Notes under the pieces: generated by a model
What the model was told of the DNA's origin: nothing
Databases searched by the model: none
What the model saw: the letters and a program-made list of their open reading frames with translations, nothing else
Program-made: the position numbers and the translations under genes
Source of the DNA: an uncultured Lachnospiraceae bacterium
GTDB taxonomy: Bacteria; Bacillota; Clostridia; Lachnospirales; Lachnospiraceae
DNA length: 36,185 bases
Direction of reading: 5' to 3'
Assembly (NCBI GenBank): GCA_946630825.1
Contig: CAMOZG010000003.1
Span: 1-36,185 of the forward strand
Shown here: one piece after another, positions 17,298 to 25,505 of the stretch
Layout of the letters: each line of letters starts with the position of its first letter
Numbering within the stretch: the first letter of the stretch is position 1

Positions 17298-18943
17298 AAA
17301 AGAAGATATTGAGCATTCTTTTAATGGTTGCGGTGACTTTTGTTTTTATGACAGGATGTTCCAAAAAGGTGGAAGAGAGTGAGAAGCCGCAGGAGGTAGC
17401 CGAAGAAAGCGAGCCGGAGGAGGAGACTGCTGAGGTCCTGCCTGAAGAGGAAGAGGAGGAGACCTTGCAGGAAGAAAAAGCTCCTCAGGTTATGGTGGTA
17501 AGCACTTATGAAGAAGCCACCACGGATGACGGCTCAAAGAGTCTGGTGAGCTATAACACGGAATCCGTCATTTTATCAGAGGAGTGTGCTTCGGATTTCC
17601 CGGAGCTGGATGCGGCTCTTAAAGCCGAAATGGAAGCCCGGGAAGAGGAGGCAAAAAAGGGACTTAATGAGGATGCTTCATATGCAAAGGAAGCTTATGC
17701 GCAGACTTCTGATGGCTTTGAGTACGGACCCTGGGAGACCACAAGGGATATTTCCGTGACCCGTGCAGACAGTGAGGTTTTAAGTTTTACCTCCTTTTAC
17801 AGCGGTTACGCCGGAGGAGCCCATGGCATGTACAGCACCGGAGGATATAACTATGAAGTAAAAAGCGGCAAGGCAATTACTGTGGATATGGCTTTTTCCG
17901 ATAAGGAAAAGCTTGGGCAGATAGTATGGGATGGGCTGTGCGATCAGTATCCCGATCTGGTGGAGGATTTTAATTCATCTGATGCCAAAACCACGATCCA
18001 GCAATATACCAATGGAGAGTATGAATATCAGTACACCTTAGATCCATGCAGTGTATCCTTTTACTTTTCACCCTATACCTTTGCCTCATATGCGGCAGGT
18101 GCCCAGACAGTTACGTTTACTTATGACGAGCTGAAGGAAGTGATAAATGAGGCATATGTGCCGGATAAGTCAGAGCCTGTAATGTCAGGAGGGGATGTAT
18201 TTGATATCGACTCCGACGGGGATATAGAGGCAATAGCCACCTTCATTGAATATCCTGATGGGGATGAGGGCTACGGCAGGATCAAAGTCACCATAGACGA
18301 AACGGAGTATATGCTTACGACTGAGGTCCTGGGCTATGAAACCACAAATTATATAGCCAGAACAGAAGGTGGAAAGGTATTTTTACTGGTAAGCGCATCA
18401 GTGGAAAACGACTATTCGGTGACCACTATTTGTGATGTGTCGGACGGCAAGGTGACCGAGGTCGGCACCACCTGGCTTGATCACTGGGGCAGACCTTTAG
18501 ATGATAAGTACACCCGTTATGCCACCTATTGCTGGACTGATCCCACTGCTTTGCCCATGGCAGAGCGATTGAATCTGATGTCCACCTATGACGGGGAAAA
18601 GACCTACAGGCTCACTGATGAAGGAAAACTTATGTCAGAGGATGAATACTTCATGGTGCCAGTATCCTATATGCCCCTGCATACCAAACGGGAGTTTCAG
18701 GCTGACGTGATAGACGAAGAGGGCAATGTGATCGAGAAGGACTTTACGGTTCCCTCAGGAAGTGATATCATCATATATCGCACTGATGGTGTGACTGATG
18801 AGGACAGTGAAGCCATAATAGATGTGTGGCTGGATAAAGAGGGCGGCAAGCTGTTAAGACTCAGTTATTCCAATGACTATCCCCGGAAGGTAAACGGGAT
18901 AGATGAAAATGAACTTTACGAATCATTGTATTATGCCGGATAG
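17294..18943 (+). CDS. Lipoprotein with PdaC/RsiV-like (DUF4163/DUF3298) domain
   Basis: A 549-residue exported lipoprotein. The signal peptide ends in the lipobox FMTGC, with the lipidated cysteine at position 22. An acidic Glu-rich linker (about 23-66) is followed by a DUF4163/DUF3298 (PdaC/RsiV-like) module at about 70-275, recognisable from FYSGYAGGAHGMYSTGGYNY and the closing FSPYTFASYAAGAQTVTFTYDEL. The remaining 270 residues are unassigned and contain a DIDSDGDIEAIATF calcium-loop-like segment. RsiV-like domains bind lysozyme or sit in wall enzymes, so a wall-sensing or polymer-processing role is plausible. The ATGA overlap with the glycosyltransferase gene shows translational coupling. 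Confidence 0.8.
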   Translation: MKKKILSILLMVAVTFVFMTGCSKKVEESEKPQEVAEESEPEEETAEVLPEEEEEETLQEEKAPQVMVVSTYEEATTDDGSKSLVSYNTESVILSEECASDFPELDAALKAEMEAREEEAKKGLNEDASYAKEAYAQTSDGFEYGPWETTRDISVTRADSEVLSFTSFYSGYAGGAHGMYSTGGYNYEVKSGKAITVDMAFSDKEKLGQIVWDGLCDQYPDLVEDFNSSDAKTTIQQYTNGEYEYQYTLDPCSVSFYFSPYTFASYAAGAQTVTFTYDELKEVINEAYVPDKSEPVMSGGDVFDIDSDGDIEAIATFIEYPDGDEGYGRIKVTIDETEYMLTTEVLGYETTNYIARTEGGKVFLLVSASVENDYSVTTICDVSDGKVTEVGTTWLDHWGRPLDDKYTRYATYCWTDPTALPMAERLNLMSTYDGEKTYRLTDEGKLMSEDEYFMVPVSYMPLHTKREFQADVIDEEGNVIEKDFTVPSGSDIIIYRTDGVTDEDSEAIIDVWLDKEGGKLLRLSYSNDYPRKVNGIDENELYESLYYAG

Positions 18944-18951
18944 GAGATGAA

Positions 18952-19539
18952 ATGGGAAAGATCACGGTTTTAAAAAACTGCGGCGGAATAGAAGGCTTAT
19001 GTGTCATAGAGCCCCAGGTATTCGGAGACAGACGGGGATACTTTATGGAGACATATAACTACAGGGACTTTGCAGCCGAAGGTATTGATGTGGAATTTGT
19101 GCAGGACAACCAGTCTGCATCTACCCGGGGGGTACTGCGGGGACTTCATTTTCAGATAGAGCATCCCCAGGATAAGCTGGTAAGGGTGATCCGGGGAGAG
19201 GTGTATGACGTGGCTGTGGATCTACGGCCTGACTCAAAGACCTTTGGAAAGTGGTACGGGGTGGTGCTGTCGGATGAAAATAAAAAGCAGCTTTTCATAC
19301 CCAGGGATTTTGCCCACGGCTTTTTGGTGCTGTCGGATGAAGCGGAGTTTTGCTACAAGGTATCAGACTTTTATCACCCGGGTGACGAGGGAGGAATAAT
19401 GTGGAACGATCCCGACCTGGGAGTGGAATGGCCCATACCCGCAGATATGACAGAAAATGATATCAATCTCTCCGACAAGGACAAGGTGAATCCATCCTTT
19501 AAGGAAGTGAGCGCCGACAGAGGACACCGAATAGTATGA
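18952..19539 (+). CDS. rmlC: dTDP-4-dehydrorhamnose 3,5-epimerase
   Basis: A 195-residue cupin enzyme of the dTDP-L-rhamnose pathway that epimerises C3 and C5 of dTDP-4-keto-6-deoxyglucose. Signatures: FVQDNQSASTRGVLRGLHFQ with the catalytic His, GEVYDVAVDLRPDSKTFGKW, IPRDFAHGFLVLSDEAEFCYKVSDFY, and NDPDLGVEWP near the end. Length is normal. AGGAG precedes the ATG, and the stop overlaps the next start (ATGA). It is separated from rmlA by three unrelated genes, an unusual scatter of the rml genes. Confidence 0.96.
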   Translation: MGKITVLKNCGGIEGLCVIEPQVFGDRRGYFMETYNYRDFAAEGIDVEFVQDNQSASTRGVLRGLHFQIEHPQDKLVRVIRGEVYDVAVDLRPDSKTFGKWYGVVLSDENKKQLFIPRDFAHGFLVLSDEAEFCYKVSDFYHPGDEGGIMWNDPDLGVEWPIPADMTENDINLSDKDKVNPSFKEVSADRGHRIV

Positions 19540-20369
19540 GTTATAAAAAGAGTTCAATTTTAGATGTACCCAGATCCCTTAGGGGTAACGGCAGACTTAT
19601 TATAAATCTGGCAAAAAACGACTTTAAGACCAGATTTGCCGGATCATATCTGGGAGTGGTATGGGCTTTTGTGCAGCCGGTGGTGACGGTATTTGTCTAC
19701 TGGTTCGTCTTTGAAAAGGCGCTGAATGTGGCAGGACGCTCCACCAGAGCCGGAATAGAAGTTCCCTATGTGCTGTGGATGATAGCCGGTCTGGTTCCCT
19801 GGTTTTTCTTTTCCGAGGCGGTAAGCTTTGGAACATCCTGCCTGCTGGACTATAATTATCTGGTGAAAAAGGTGGTATTTAATATCAGCACACTGCCTGT
19901 GGTAAAGGTGGCGGCTTCGCTTTTTGTCCATGTGTTTTTCATAGCATTTATGATAATACTCTATGGGATATACGGGTTTTATCCCAATGTGTACATGCTG
20001 CAGATCATATACTACAGCTTTGCCACCATTCTTCTGATACTTGGGATAATATATATCACCAGTGCGGTGGTGGTTTTCTTTAAGGATCTGACACAGATCA
20101 TAAATATAGTGCTTCAGGTTTTGGTGTGGATGACTCCCATTATGTGGAATATGGACGGGATGAACCTGTCACCCACCGTGCGGACTCTTTTGATGGCAAA
20201 TCCCATGTATTATATAGTTGACGGCTACAGGGATGCCATGATAAATAATGTGTGGTTTTGGGAAAAGCCGGGGCTGACCTTGTATTTCTGGGTGGTGACA
20301 CTGATACTTCTGGCTCTGGGAAATTTTGTGTTTAGTAAGCTGAAGGCAATGCTGGCTGACGTTTTGTAA
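19536..20369 (+). CDS. Polysaccharide ABC exporter, permease (Wzm/TagG/RfbA type)
   Basis: A 277-residue inner-membrane protein with about six membrane segments of the ABC-2 family. The N-terminal cytoplasmic stretch NLAKNDFKTRFAGSYLGVVWAFVQPVVTV is the amphipathic entry typical of exporters for undecaprenyl-linked polymers, and GLVPWFFFSEAV and WMTPIMWNMDGM are family landmarks. It pairs with the ATP-binding gene 10 bases downstream to move a finished lipid-linked glycan out of the cell. The start overlaps the rmlC stop. Confidence 0.93.
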   Translation: MSYKKSSILDVPRSLRGNGRLIINLAKNDFKTRFAGSYLGVVWAFVQPVVTVFVYWFVFEKALNVAGRSTRAGIEVPYVLWMIAGLVPWFFFSEAVSFGTSCLLDYNYLVKKVVFNISTLPVVKVAASLFVHVFFIAFMIILYGIYGFYPNVYMLQIIYYSFATILLILGIIYITSAVVVFFKDLTQIINIVLQVLVWMTPIMWNMDGMNLSPTVRTLLMANPMYYIVDGYRDAMINNVWFWEKPGLTLYFWVVTLILLALGNFVFSKLKAMLADVL

Positions 20370-20379
20370 GGATGAGATT

Positions 20380-21690
20380 ATGGCAAATGATACTGCTATC
20401 CGTGTTGCGGATGTAAGCAAAATGTATAAGCTTTTTGATAAAAAGACTGACCGGATATGGGATGCCTTAGGGATCGGTCCGAAGCGCTATGAGGAAAAGT
20501 ACGCCCTTAACCATCTGGATTTTGAGATAAAAAAGGGAGAGACGGTTGGTATCATAGGCACAAACGGTGCGGGCAAGTCCACACTTCTTAAGATAATCAC
20601 CGGAGTGGTGTATCCCACAGAGGGGGATGTGGAGATCAACGGCAAAATATCCGCACTTTTAGAACTGGGAGCAGGCTTTAATTACGAGTATACCGGCTTA
20701 GAAAATGTCTACCTCAATGGTCTGATGACGGGACTTACGAGAAAACAGGTGGATGAAAAGCTGGATGCGGTGCTGGAGTTTGCCGATATAGGAAAGTATA
20801 TTTATCAGCCGGTCAAGTCCTATTCCTCGGGGATGTTTGTGCGACTGGCATTTGCGGTTGCCATCAATGTGGATCCTGATATCCTTATAGTGGATGAGGC
20901 GCTGTCTGTGGGGGATGTTTTTTTTCAGGCAAAGTGCTATCGCAAATTTGAGGAGTTCAAGCGCTTAGGCAAGACCATTCTTTTTGTAAGTCATGACCTG
21001 TCCACCATTACAAGATATTGTGACAGAGCTATATTGCTCAACAAGGGGCATATGCTTTCCGAGGGCACACCCAAGGACATGGTGGACCTGTATAAAAAGG
21101 TCCTTGCCGGAGCTGCGGATGTGGAGGATATAGAAGCCGGGGGCGACATTAAAAAGACGAACCAGAAAAACGGCATACTCACAGAGGCAAAGACTGACGA
21201 TTCATGGAAATCCCATTTTAAGATCAATCCCATGGTGGACGAATACGGGGATGGCAGCGCAAAGATCGTGGATTTTGGTATATTTGACGACAAGGGGATG
21301 GTTACGGATACCATTCACAAGGGCTCGAACTTTACCATCCGTTCCAAGGTAAAGTTTATGAAGGAGGTACAGGATCCCATCTTTACCTATGCCTTTAAAA
21401 ATATTCAGGGGGTGTCCATCACCGGTACAAATACCATGTATGAGGGTATACTTACGGGGACAGCCGAAGAGGGAGATGAATATGTGGCGGAGTTTTCCCA
21501 GGAGATGAACCTTCAGGGAGGAGAGTATCTGCTGTCCATAAGCTGCACCGGGTATGCCCAGGGTGAGTTTAAGGTCTATTACAGACTTTATGATGTGATA
21601 AGTGTGACTGTGGTATCCATGCAAGATACGGTGGGCTTTTACGATATGTTTTCAAAAACACAGGTCACAAAAAACGGTAAAAGCCTGTAA
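20380..21690 (+). CDS. Polysaccharide ABC exporter, ATPase with Wzt-like C-terminal domain
   Basis: A 436-residue protein. Residues 1-245 are an ABC ATPase: Walker A GTNGAGKS at 60-67, signature YSSGM at about 148-152, Walker B ILIVDEA at about 168-174, and H-loop SHD at 204-206. Residues about 280-430 form a beta-sandwich like the Wzt carbohydrate-binding domain (DFGIFDDKGMVTDTIHKGSN, GGEYLLSISCTGYAQG), which in related exporters checks the end of the chain before export. This suggests that the polymer carries a recognisable terminal modification. AAGGATGAG precedes the ATG. No terminator is visible after the stop. Confidence 0.93.
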   Translation: MANDTAIRVADVSKMYKLFDKKTDRIWDALGIGPKRYEEKYALNHLDFEIKKGETVGIIGTNGAGKSTLLKIITGVVYPTEGDVEINGKISALLELGAGFNYEYTGLENVYLNGLMTGLTRKQVDEKLDAVLEFADIGKYIYQPVKSYSSGMFVRLAFAVAINVDPDILIVDEALSVGDVFFQAKCYRKFEEFKRLGKTILFVSHDLSTITRYCDRAILLNKGHMLSEGTPKDMVDLYKKVLAGAADVEDIEAGGDIKKTNQKNGILTEAKTDDSWKSHFKINPMVDEYGDGSAKIVDFGIFDDKGMVTDTIHKGSNFTIRSKVKFMKEVQDPIFTYAFKNIQGVSITGTNTMYEGILTGTAEEGDEYVAEFSQEMNLQGGEYLLSISCTGYAQGEFKVYYRLYDVISVTVVSMQDTVGFYDMFSKTQVTKNGKSL

Positions 21691-21699
21691 AATGTCAGT

Positions 21700-21782
21700 T
21701 TTCCCACTATTTTGTGTAAAAATACATGACATAAGACTATATATTGTGGTACAATGCAGTCGTATCTATACACAGTGGGAAA
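21700..21782. repeat. Inverted repeat bracketing the promoter before the membrane-protein genes
   Basis: TTTCCCACT (21700-21708) and AGTGGGAAA (21774-21782) are perfect 9-base complements, 65 bases apart, with an extended partial match (TTGTGT against ACAC). The candidate promoter lies between them. The arms could bind one dimeric regulator at two places or form an RNA structure in read-through transcripts. Confidence 0.45.
21726..21755 (+). promoter_or_regulatory. Internal promoter with extended -10
   Basis: ATGACA (21726-21731) and TACAAT (21750-21755) are 18 bases apart, and TGG directly before the -10 makes an extended -10. It lies in the only gap over 100 bases (21691-21799) of the polysaccharide cluster, so the second half may be controlled separately. 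Confidence 0.6.
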
Positions 21783-21799
21783 GGACAGCGTAATAAGAA

Positions 21800-22816
21800 A
21801 TGGAATTGTTGCTGCCGATATTACTCATAGCAGTATATTTGTTTTTATTTTATCTGTGTGGTGTTATCCTTTGCCATGGGCTTGGGCGAAAGGAAAGCAT
21901 ACCCTTTAAGATCGTCTACGGATATTTCCTGTATTTTCTGTTGTTTTTCGCAGTTACCATCATCCCCAAGGCACTTAAGGCAAGCCTGACATTTTTATCT
22001 GTCCTGTGGGTCATAGTGGTCTGCCTGATCCTGATATTCGGCATACGTTTTTTGATAAGTGAGCGTGAGACCATAAATGCCGGTAAGGGATATATAGGTA
22101 TAACTTTGCTTCTTATCTTCCTCATGACGGCGCTTTTGAATACAAACGGCGACTATATCACCATATGGGATGCGGCATATTATATCGGTGATGTGAACAC
22201 CTCGGTCTACACTGACAGCATCAGCGCTTATGATCCCTACACCGGGGCGAAGCTCAGTTCCTTTACACCGGATTATTTTCTGGAGGTTTTGCAGAACCAC
22301 AGTGCAGTGGTTTGCAGGCTTTTTCATATACCTGCCCTGTTGGAGGTCAGGACCACCCTGTTTTCCGTCAATATAATTCTTTTCTACACAATAATCGTGT
22401 TGTTTTCGGGTATGTTTTTTGAAGACAGGGAAAAGCAGCGCACTCTGTTTTTAGTGCTGTTTATGTTTTTTGATCTTTTTACCTATAACCTGCACACCAG
22501 ATCCCAGATCCTTCTGATGAGAGGATATGAGGGAAAGGCGGTGGCTGCCAATATAATAATATTTGGGCTTTTGTATATACTCTTCAGATACATAGAAGGG
22601 GAAGATGATATATGGAAAGTGGGAGTTTTGGTCTCCATGGCAAGCTTTGGACTTAACATGACATCCATACTTTTAGTGCCGGCTCTTACGGCAGCAGTGT
22701 TGATACCCCATATGATCGTTACCGCAAAATATGACAGACTGCGGTATGCCATATACATAGTGCTGCCAATGGTATTTCCCGGAGTTATGTATCTGGGAAT
22801 GAAGTATTTGAGGTAG
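21800..22816 (+). CDS. Polytopic membrane protein, first half of split pair 1 (DUF6077/GT-C-like)
   Basis: A 338-residue protein with about nine hydrophobic segments. The loop after the fourth segment, WDAAYYIGDVNTSVYTD, and a later LMRGYEGKAVAANI are shared with the protein encoded at 23656, so the two are paralogues. An acidic-residue-rich first outer loop after several helices recalls GT-C glycosyltransferases that use lipid-linked sugars, and DUF6077 proteins look similar; neither is proven. It ends in TAG at 22814-22816. The next gene begins in the same frame three codons later. The nearest Shine-Dalgarno-like AAAGGA is 14 bases upstream of the ATG, which is long. Confidence 0.7.
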   Translation: MELLLPILLIAVYLFLFYLCGVILCHGLGRKESIPFKIVYGYFLYFLLFFAVTIIPKALKASLTFLSVLWVIVVCLILIFGIRFLISERETINAGKGYIGITLLLIFLMTALLNTNGDYITIWDAAYYIGDVNTSVYTDSISAYDPYTGAKLSSFTPDYFLEVLQNHSAVVCRLFHIPALLEVRTTLFSVNIILFYTIIVLFSGMFFEDREKQRTLFLVLFMFFDLFTYNLHTRSQILLMRGYEGKAVAANIIIFGLLYILFRYIEGEDDIWKVGVLVSMASFGLNMTSILLVPALTAAVLIPHMIVTAKYDRLRYAIYIVLPMVFPGVMYLGMKYLR

Positions 22817-22825
22817 AAGGTATTT

Positions 22826-23629
22826 ATGGATCTTACACTTACTTATGACGCACTGACCCAGGCATTTGAATCCCTTAAGGTGTATTTTTTAATATACTGC
22901 CTGTGCGTGGTTTTAATTTTTCTTCTGGGAAAGAGTCTGGATAGGGAGAGGTTTGTATATCCGGTTATCTTTTTGGTGCTGACTCTTTACAACCCGATAC
23001 TGGTGTCGCCCATAGCAGAGACCATAGGGCTTTTGCCCCGGATCAGACGGATCTACTGGCTTTTGCCGGTTACGCTTCTGATAGTTTATCTAATAGTAAG
23101 GGTGGTCTCGGAAGCCGGATCTGCGGTGTTTAAGGTGGCGGTGATCCTGGCGGCACTTTTGATTGCCGGAAGCTGGAATAACTATTTTGAAAACAGAAAG
23201 ACACCGGAAAACATATACAAAATATCTGACGAAAGCATCCTGGTATCTGAAAAGCTCCATGAGCTTTCTCCCCAGGACGGGGATATCATGGTGGTGTTTT
23301 CGGATGACAGACTTCAGGAGATCAGGATGTATGATGCATCCGTCAGAAATATTCTCAGGCGAAAGGATCTTTTAAACTGGCAGCCTGACGTGGAGGATGA
23401 GGAGTATGTCCGGGAGGTTTATGCTTCGGGAAAGACAAACAGGATCATCACTCTTTTTGTAAAATACGGATGTGTACCGGAGGATATAACCATATTGTCG
23501 GACGCTTTGGAAAAGAAGGATCCGGATTACCTTATCTGTGACAAGGACAGCATGAAAATGATGACATTGGAGGATATGGGCGCAAGGAAGGTGAGCGAAA
23601 CAGACAGTTTTGCCATATATGAGATCTGA
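22826..23629 (+). CDS. Membrane protein, second half of split pair 1
   Basis: A 267-residue protein: about four membrane segments in the first 115 residues (containing YNPILVSPIAETIG and RIRRIYWLLPVTLLI), then a 140-residue soluble domain probably outside the cell. The segments RRIYWLLPVTLLI and YDASVRNILRRKDLL match YRFIWIIPVTVWI and VDASVECVIPRRDYL in the protein encoded at 24729. The frame is continuous with the preceding gene apart from one TAG. AGAAGG upstream of the ATG at 22826 could start it independently. The two halves together make about 605 residues, a usual size for one GT-C-like protein. Confidence 0.65.
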   Translation: MDLTLTYDALTQAFESLKVYFLIYCLCVVLIFLLGKSLDRERFVYPVIFLVLTLYNPILVSPIAETIGLLPRIRRIYWLLPVTLLIVYLIVRVVSEAGSAVFKVAVILAALLIAGSWNNYFENRKTPENIYKISDESILVSEKLHELSPQDGDIMVVFSDDRLQEIRMYDASVRNILRRKDLLNWQPDVEDEEYVREVYASGKTNRIITLFVKYGCVPEDITILSDALEKKDPDYLICDKDSMKMMTLEDMGARKVSETDSFAIYEI

Positions 23630-23655
23630 GACTTTGCCCGGCGCCAAAACTTATC

Positions 23656-24732
23656 ATGTATGAAATAACAGCTACAATTTTAACAGTGGTCCTTTGTATT
23701 TTGTACTTCAGGCTGACAGGGACGGTGGTACTGAATATACTTGGACAGAAAAAACTCTATATTCACAGTGAACTTGTGGGATTTTTTGCAACCTTTTGCA
23801 TCTTCCAGTTTATCTATGTTCCCATGGTCATGCTTCGGGCAAATTTCCATTTTCTTGCCTATGGGTGGCTTATGGTCATTATCATAACGGTGCTGGTGTA
23901 TGGAGTATATCTGGTATCGGTAGGAGGGAGGCATCCCTTTATTATGCCGGAGGTAAAGATCTCTTTGGAGGGGACTTCCCGGAGGCTGTATCACTTTATC
24001 AAATGGATAGTCCTTTTGGGAGTCGCGGGATTTCTTGTCTTTATAGTGCTTCAGCAGTATGTTGGCTGGGATACGGCTTTTTACCTTGGAAACATGAATG
24101 AGGCACTTTATACGGATACAATGTATATCTACAACGGCAACAATGGTACCATGATGAAACAAATGGATCTGAGGTATGCTTTGTCAGGTTTTTCCATGTT
24201 CTTTTCCATTCCCTGTTATTTTCTGGGAATATCCCCCATAGTTATGTGTTATTTCGGCATAAGGGGGCTTGGGGTCATACTGGCGCTTATGATAGTCTAT
24301 GATTTCGGAGTGCTTATCTTTGATGCCGAGATCCCGGCATACCTTATGGTGGGAGCATATTTGACAGTTAATATGATGTTCTTTTCCACCATGTCCTCAT
24401 CCCTCTTTTTTATGAGACGTATGAATGAGGCAAAGGGATATTGTGCAAATGTGGTTTTGCCCATGGTGGCGCTGTTGCTTTTTATGATCTACAAAAACAA
24501 GGGCAAGGGACTTTTTCGCCTGCTCTTTTTAGTGTGTCTGGGGAGTGTGGGTGCCTCCATGTCATCCATGATGCTGGTGCCGGCGCTTTTGGGACTTTCC
24601 TCTGTGGTTATAGCACAGTCCCAGAGGAAGCTTAGACCAATAGTATACGGGATCATATGTGCCCTTCCGAATCTGGCATATGCGGCAGTGTATTTACTTA
24701 ATGCAAAGGATTATCTGGTGATTGAGATATGA
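23656..24732 (+). CDS. Polytopic membrane protein, first half of split pair 2 (DUF6077/GT-C-like)
   Basis: A 358-residue paralogue of the gene at 21800 with about nine membrane segments. Shared landmarks are WDTAFYLGNMNEALYTD, a later FMRRMNEAKGYCANVVLP, and SVGASMSSMMLVPALLG. Divergence is high, so the duplication is old or the copies were acquired separately. No Shine-Dalgarno is visible in the 26 bases before the ATG, which instead hold a CCGGCGCC run. It overlaps the following gene by four bases (ATGA). Confidence 0.68.
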   Translation: MYEITATILTVVLCILYFRLTGTVVLNILGQKKLYIHSELVGFFATFCIFQFIYVPMVMLRANFHFLAYGWLMVIIITVLVYGVYLVSVGGRHPFIMPEVKISLEGTSRRLYHFIKWIVLLGVAGFLVFIVLQQYVGWDTAFYLGNMNEALYTDTMYIYNGNNGTMMKQMDLRYALSGFSMFFSIPCYFLGISPIVMCYFGIRGLGVILALMIVYDFGVLIFDAEIPAYLMVGAYLTVNMMFFSTMSSSLFFMRRMNEAKGYCANVVLPMVALLLFMIYKNKGKGLFRLLFLVCLGSVGASMSSMMLVPALLGLSSVVIAQSQRKLRPIVYGIICALPNLAYAAVYLLNAKDYLVIEI

Positions 24733-25505
24733 CGGAGACTTTGGAGATCTTAATTAAATATTTTCAAGGACCCCAGTGGCTTATACTCTTTGGGCTGGTA
24801 TATGTGTATACCATTGTAAAGGCAAAAAAGGGGGAGAGGATATCCCTTATTATCGGGACCCTTCTTTTCTTTTTATGTATATATAATGACTTTATATATG
24901 GTGCCATGAGTAAGGTGGTGGAGTCGGAGGTATATTACAGATTCATATGGATCATACCGGTGACTGTGTGGATAGCCTATGGACTGGTGGGGTTGTTTTT
25001 GGACCTGAAAAAAATATGGCTCAGGGTGCCCTTTGTGGTTTTTGCCCTGATTTGTCTGGTGTCCATGGATCACACCTGGCTGGAGCGGGACCGGGGCACC
25101 TGGAGCAGACCGGAGAATGAGTATCTCATGCCGGGGGAGGTCCTGGCAATATCTGAGGTGCTTCAAAATGAGCATCCCTGGGGAGAAAAGATAAGATGCG
25201 TGCTGCCTCTGGGAATGACAATGCAGCTTAGATGTGTGGATGCCTCCGTGGAGTGCGTGATCCCCAGAAGGGATTATCTGAAAATGAGCGGTCAGTCCAA
25301 AAAGCCTTACAAGCAAAAAGAACTGGCATTTATGATAGAAAAAAACAAACGTCCCGATAAAGAAAAACTAAAGCAGCTTTTAAAGGAAAGCGAGACTGAT
25401 TATATAGTAGCTTATACAGACTATGACATGGAGGATTATCTTAAGTCGGCAGACTGTGAGCTCATTGAGACCACAGGAGCATTTGAGGTGTACAGGGTAA
25501 GATGA
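24729..25505 (+). CDS. Membrane protein, second half of split pair 2
   Basis: A 258-residue paralogue of the gene at 22826: about four membrane segments, then a soluble C-terminal domain of about 130 residues (CVDASVECVIPRRDYLKM, then KQLLKESETDYIVAYTDYDM). As in pair 1, it is encoded directly after its longer partner, here with a four-base overlap that puts it in a different frame. That the same split occurs in both pairs argues that two polypeptides are the normal form. It also overlaps the amidase gene start (ATGA). Confidence 0.65.
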   Translation: MTETLEILIKYFQGPQWLILFGLVYVYTIVKAKKGERISLIIGTLLFFLCIYNDFIYGAMSKVVESEVYYRFIWIIPVTVWIAYGLVGLFLDLKKIWLRVPFVVFALICLVSMDHTWLERDRGTWSRPENEYLMPGEVLAISEVLQNEHPWGEKIRCVLPLGMTMQLRCVDASVECVIPRRDYLKMSGQSKKPYKQKELAFMIEKNKRPDKEKLKQLLKESETDYIVAYTDYDMEDYLKSADCELIETTGAFEVYRVR

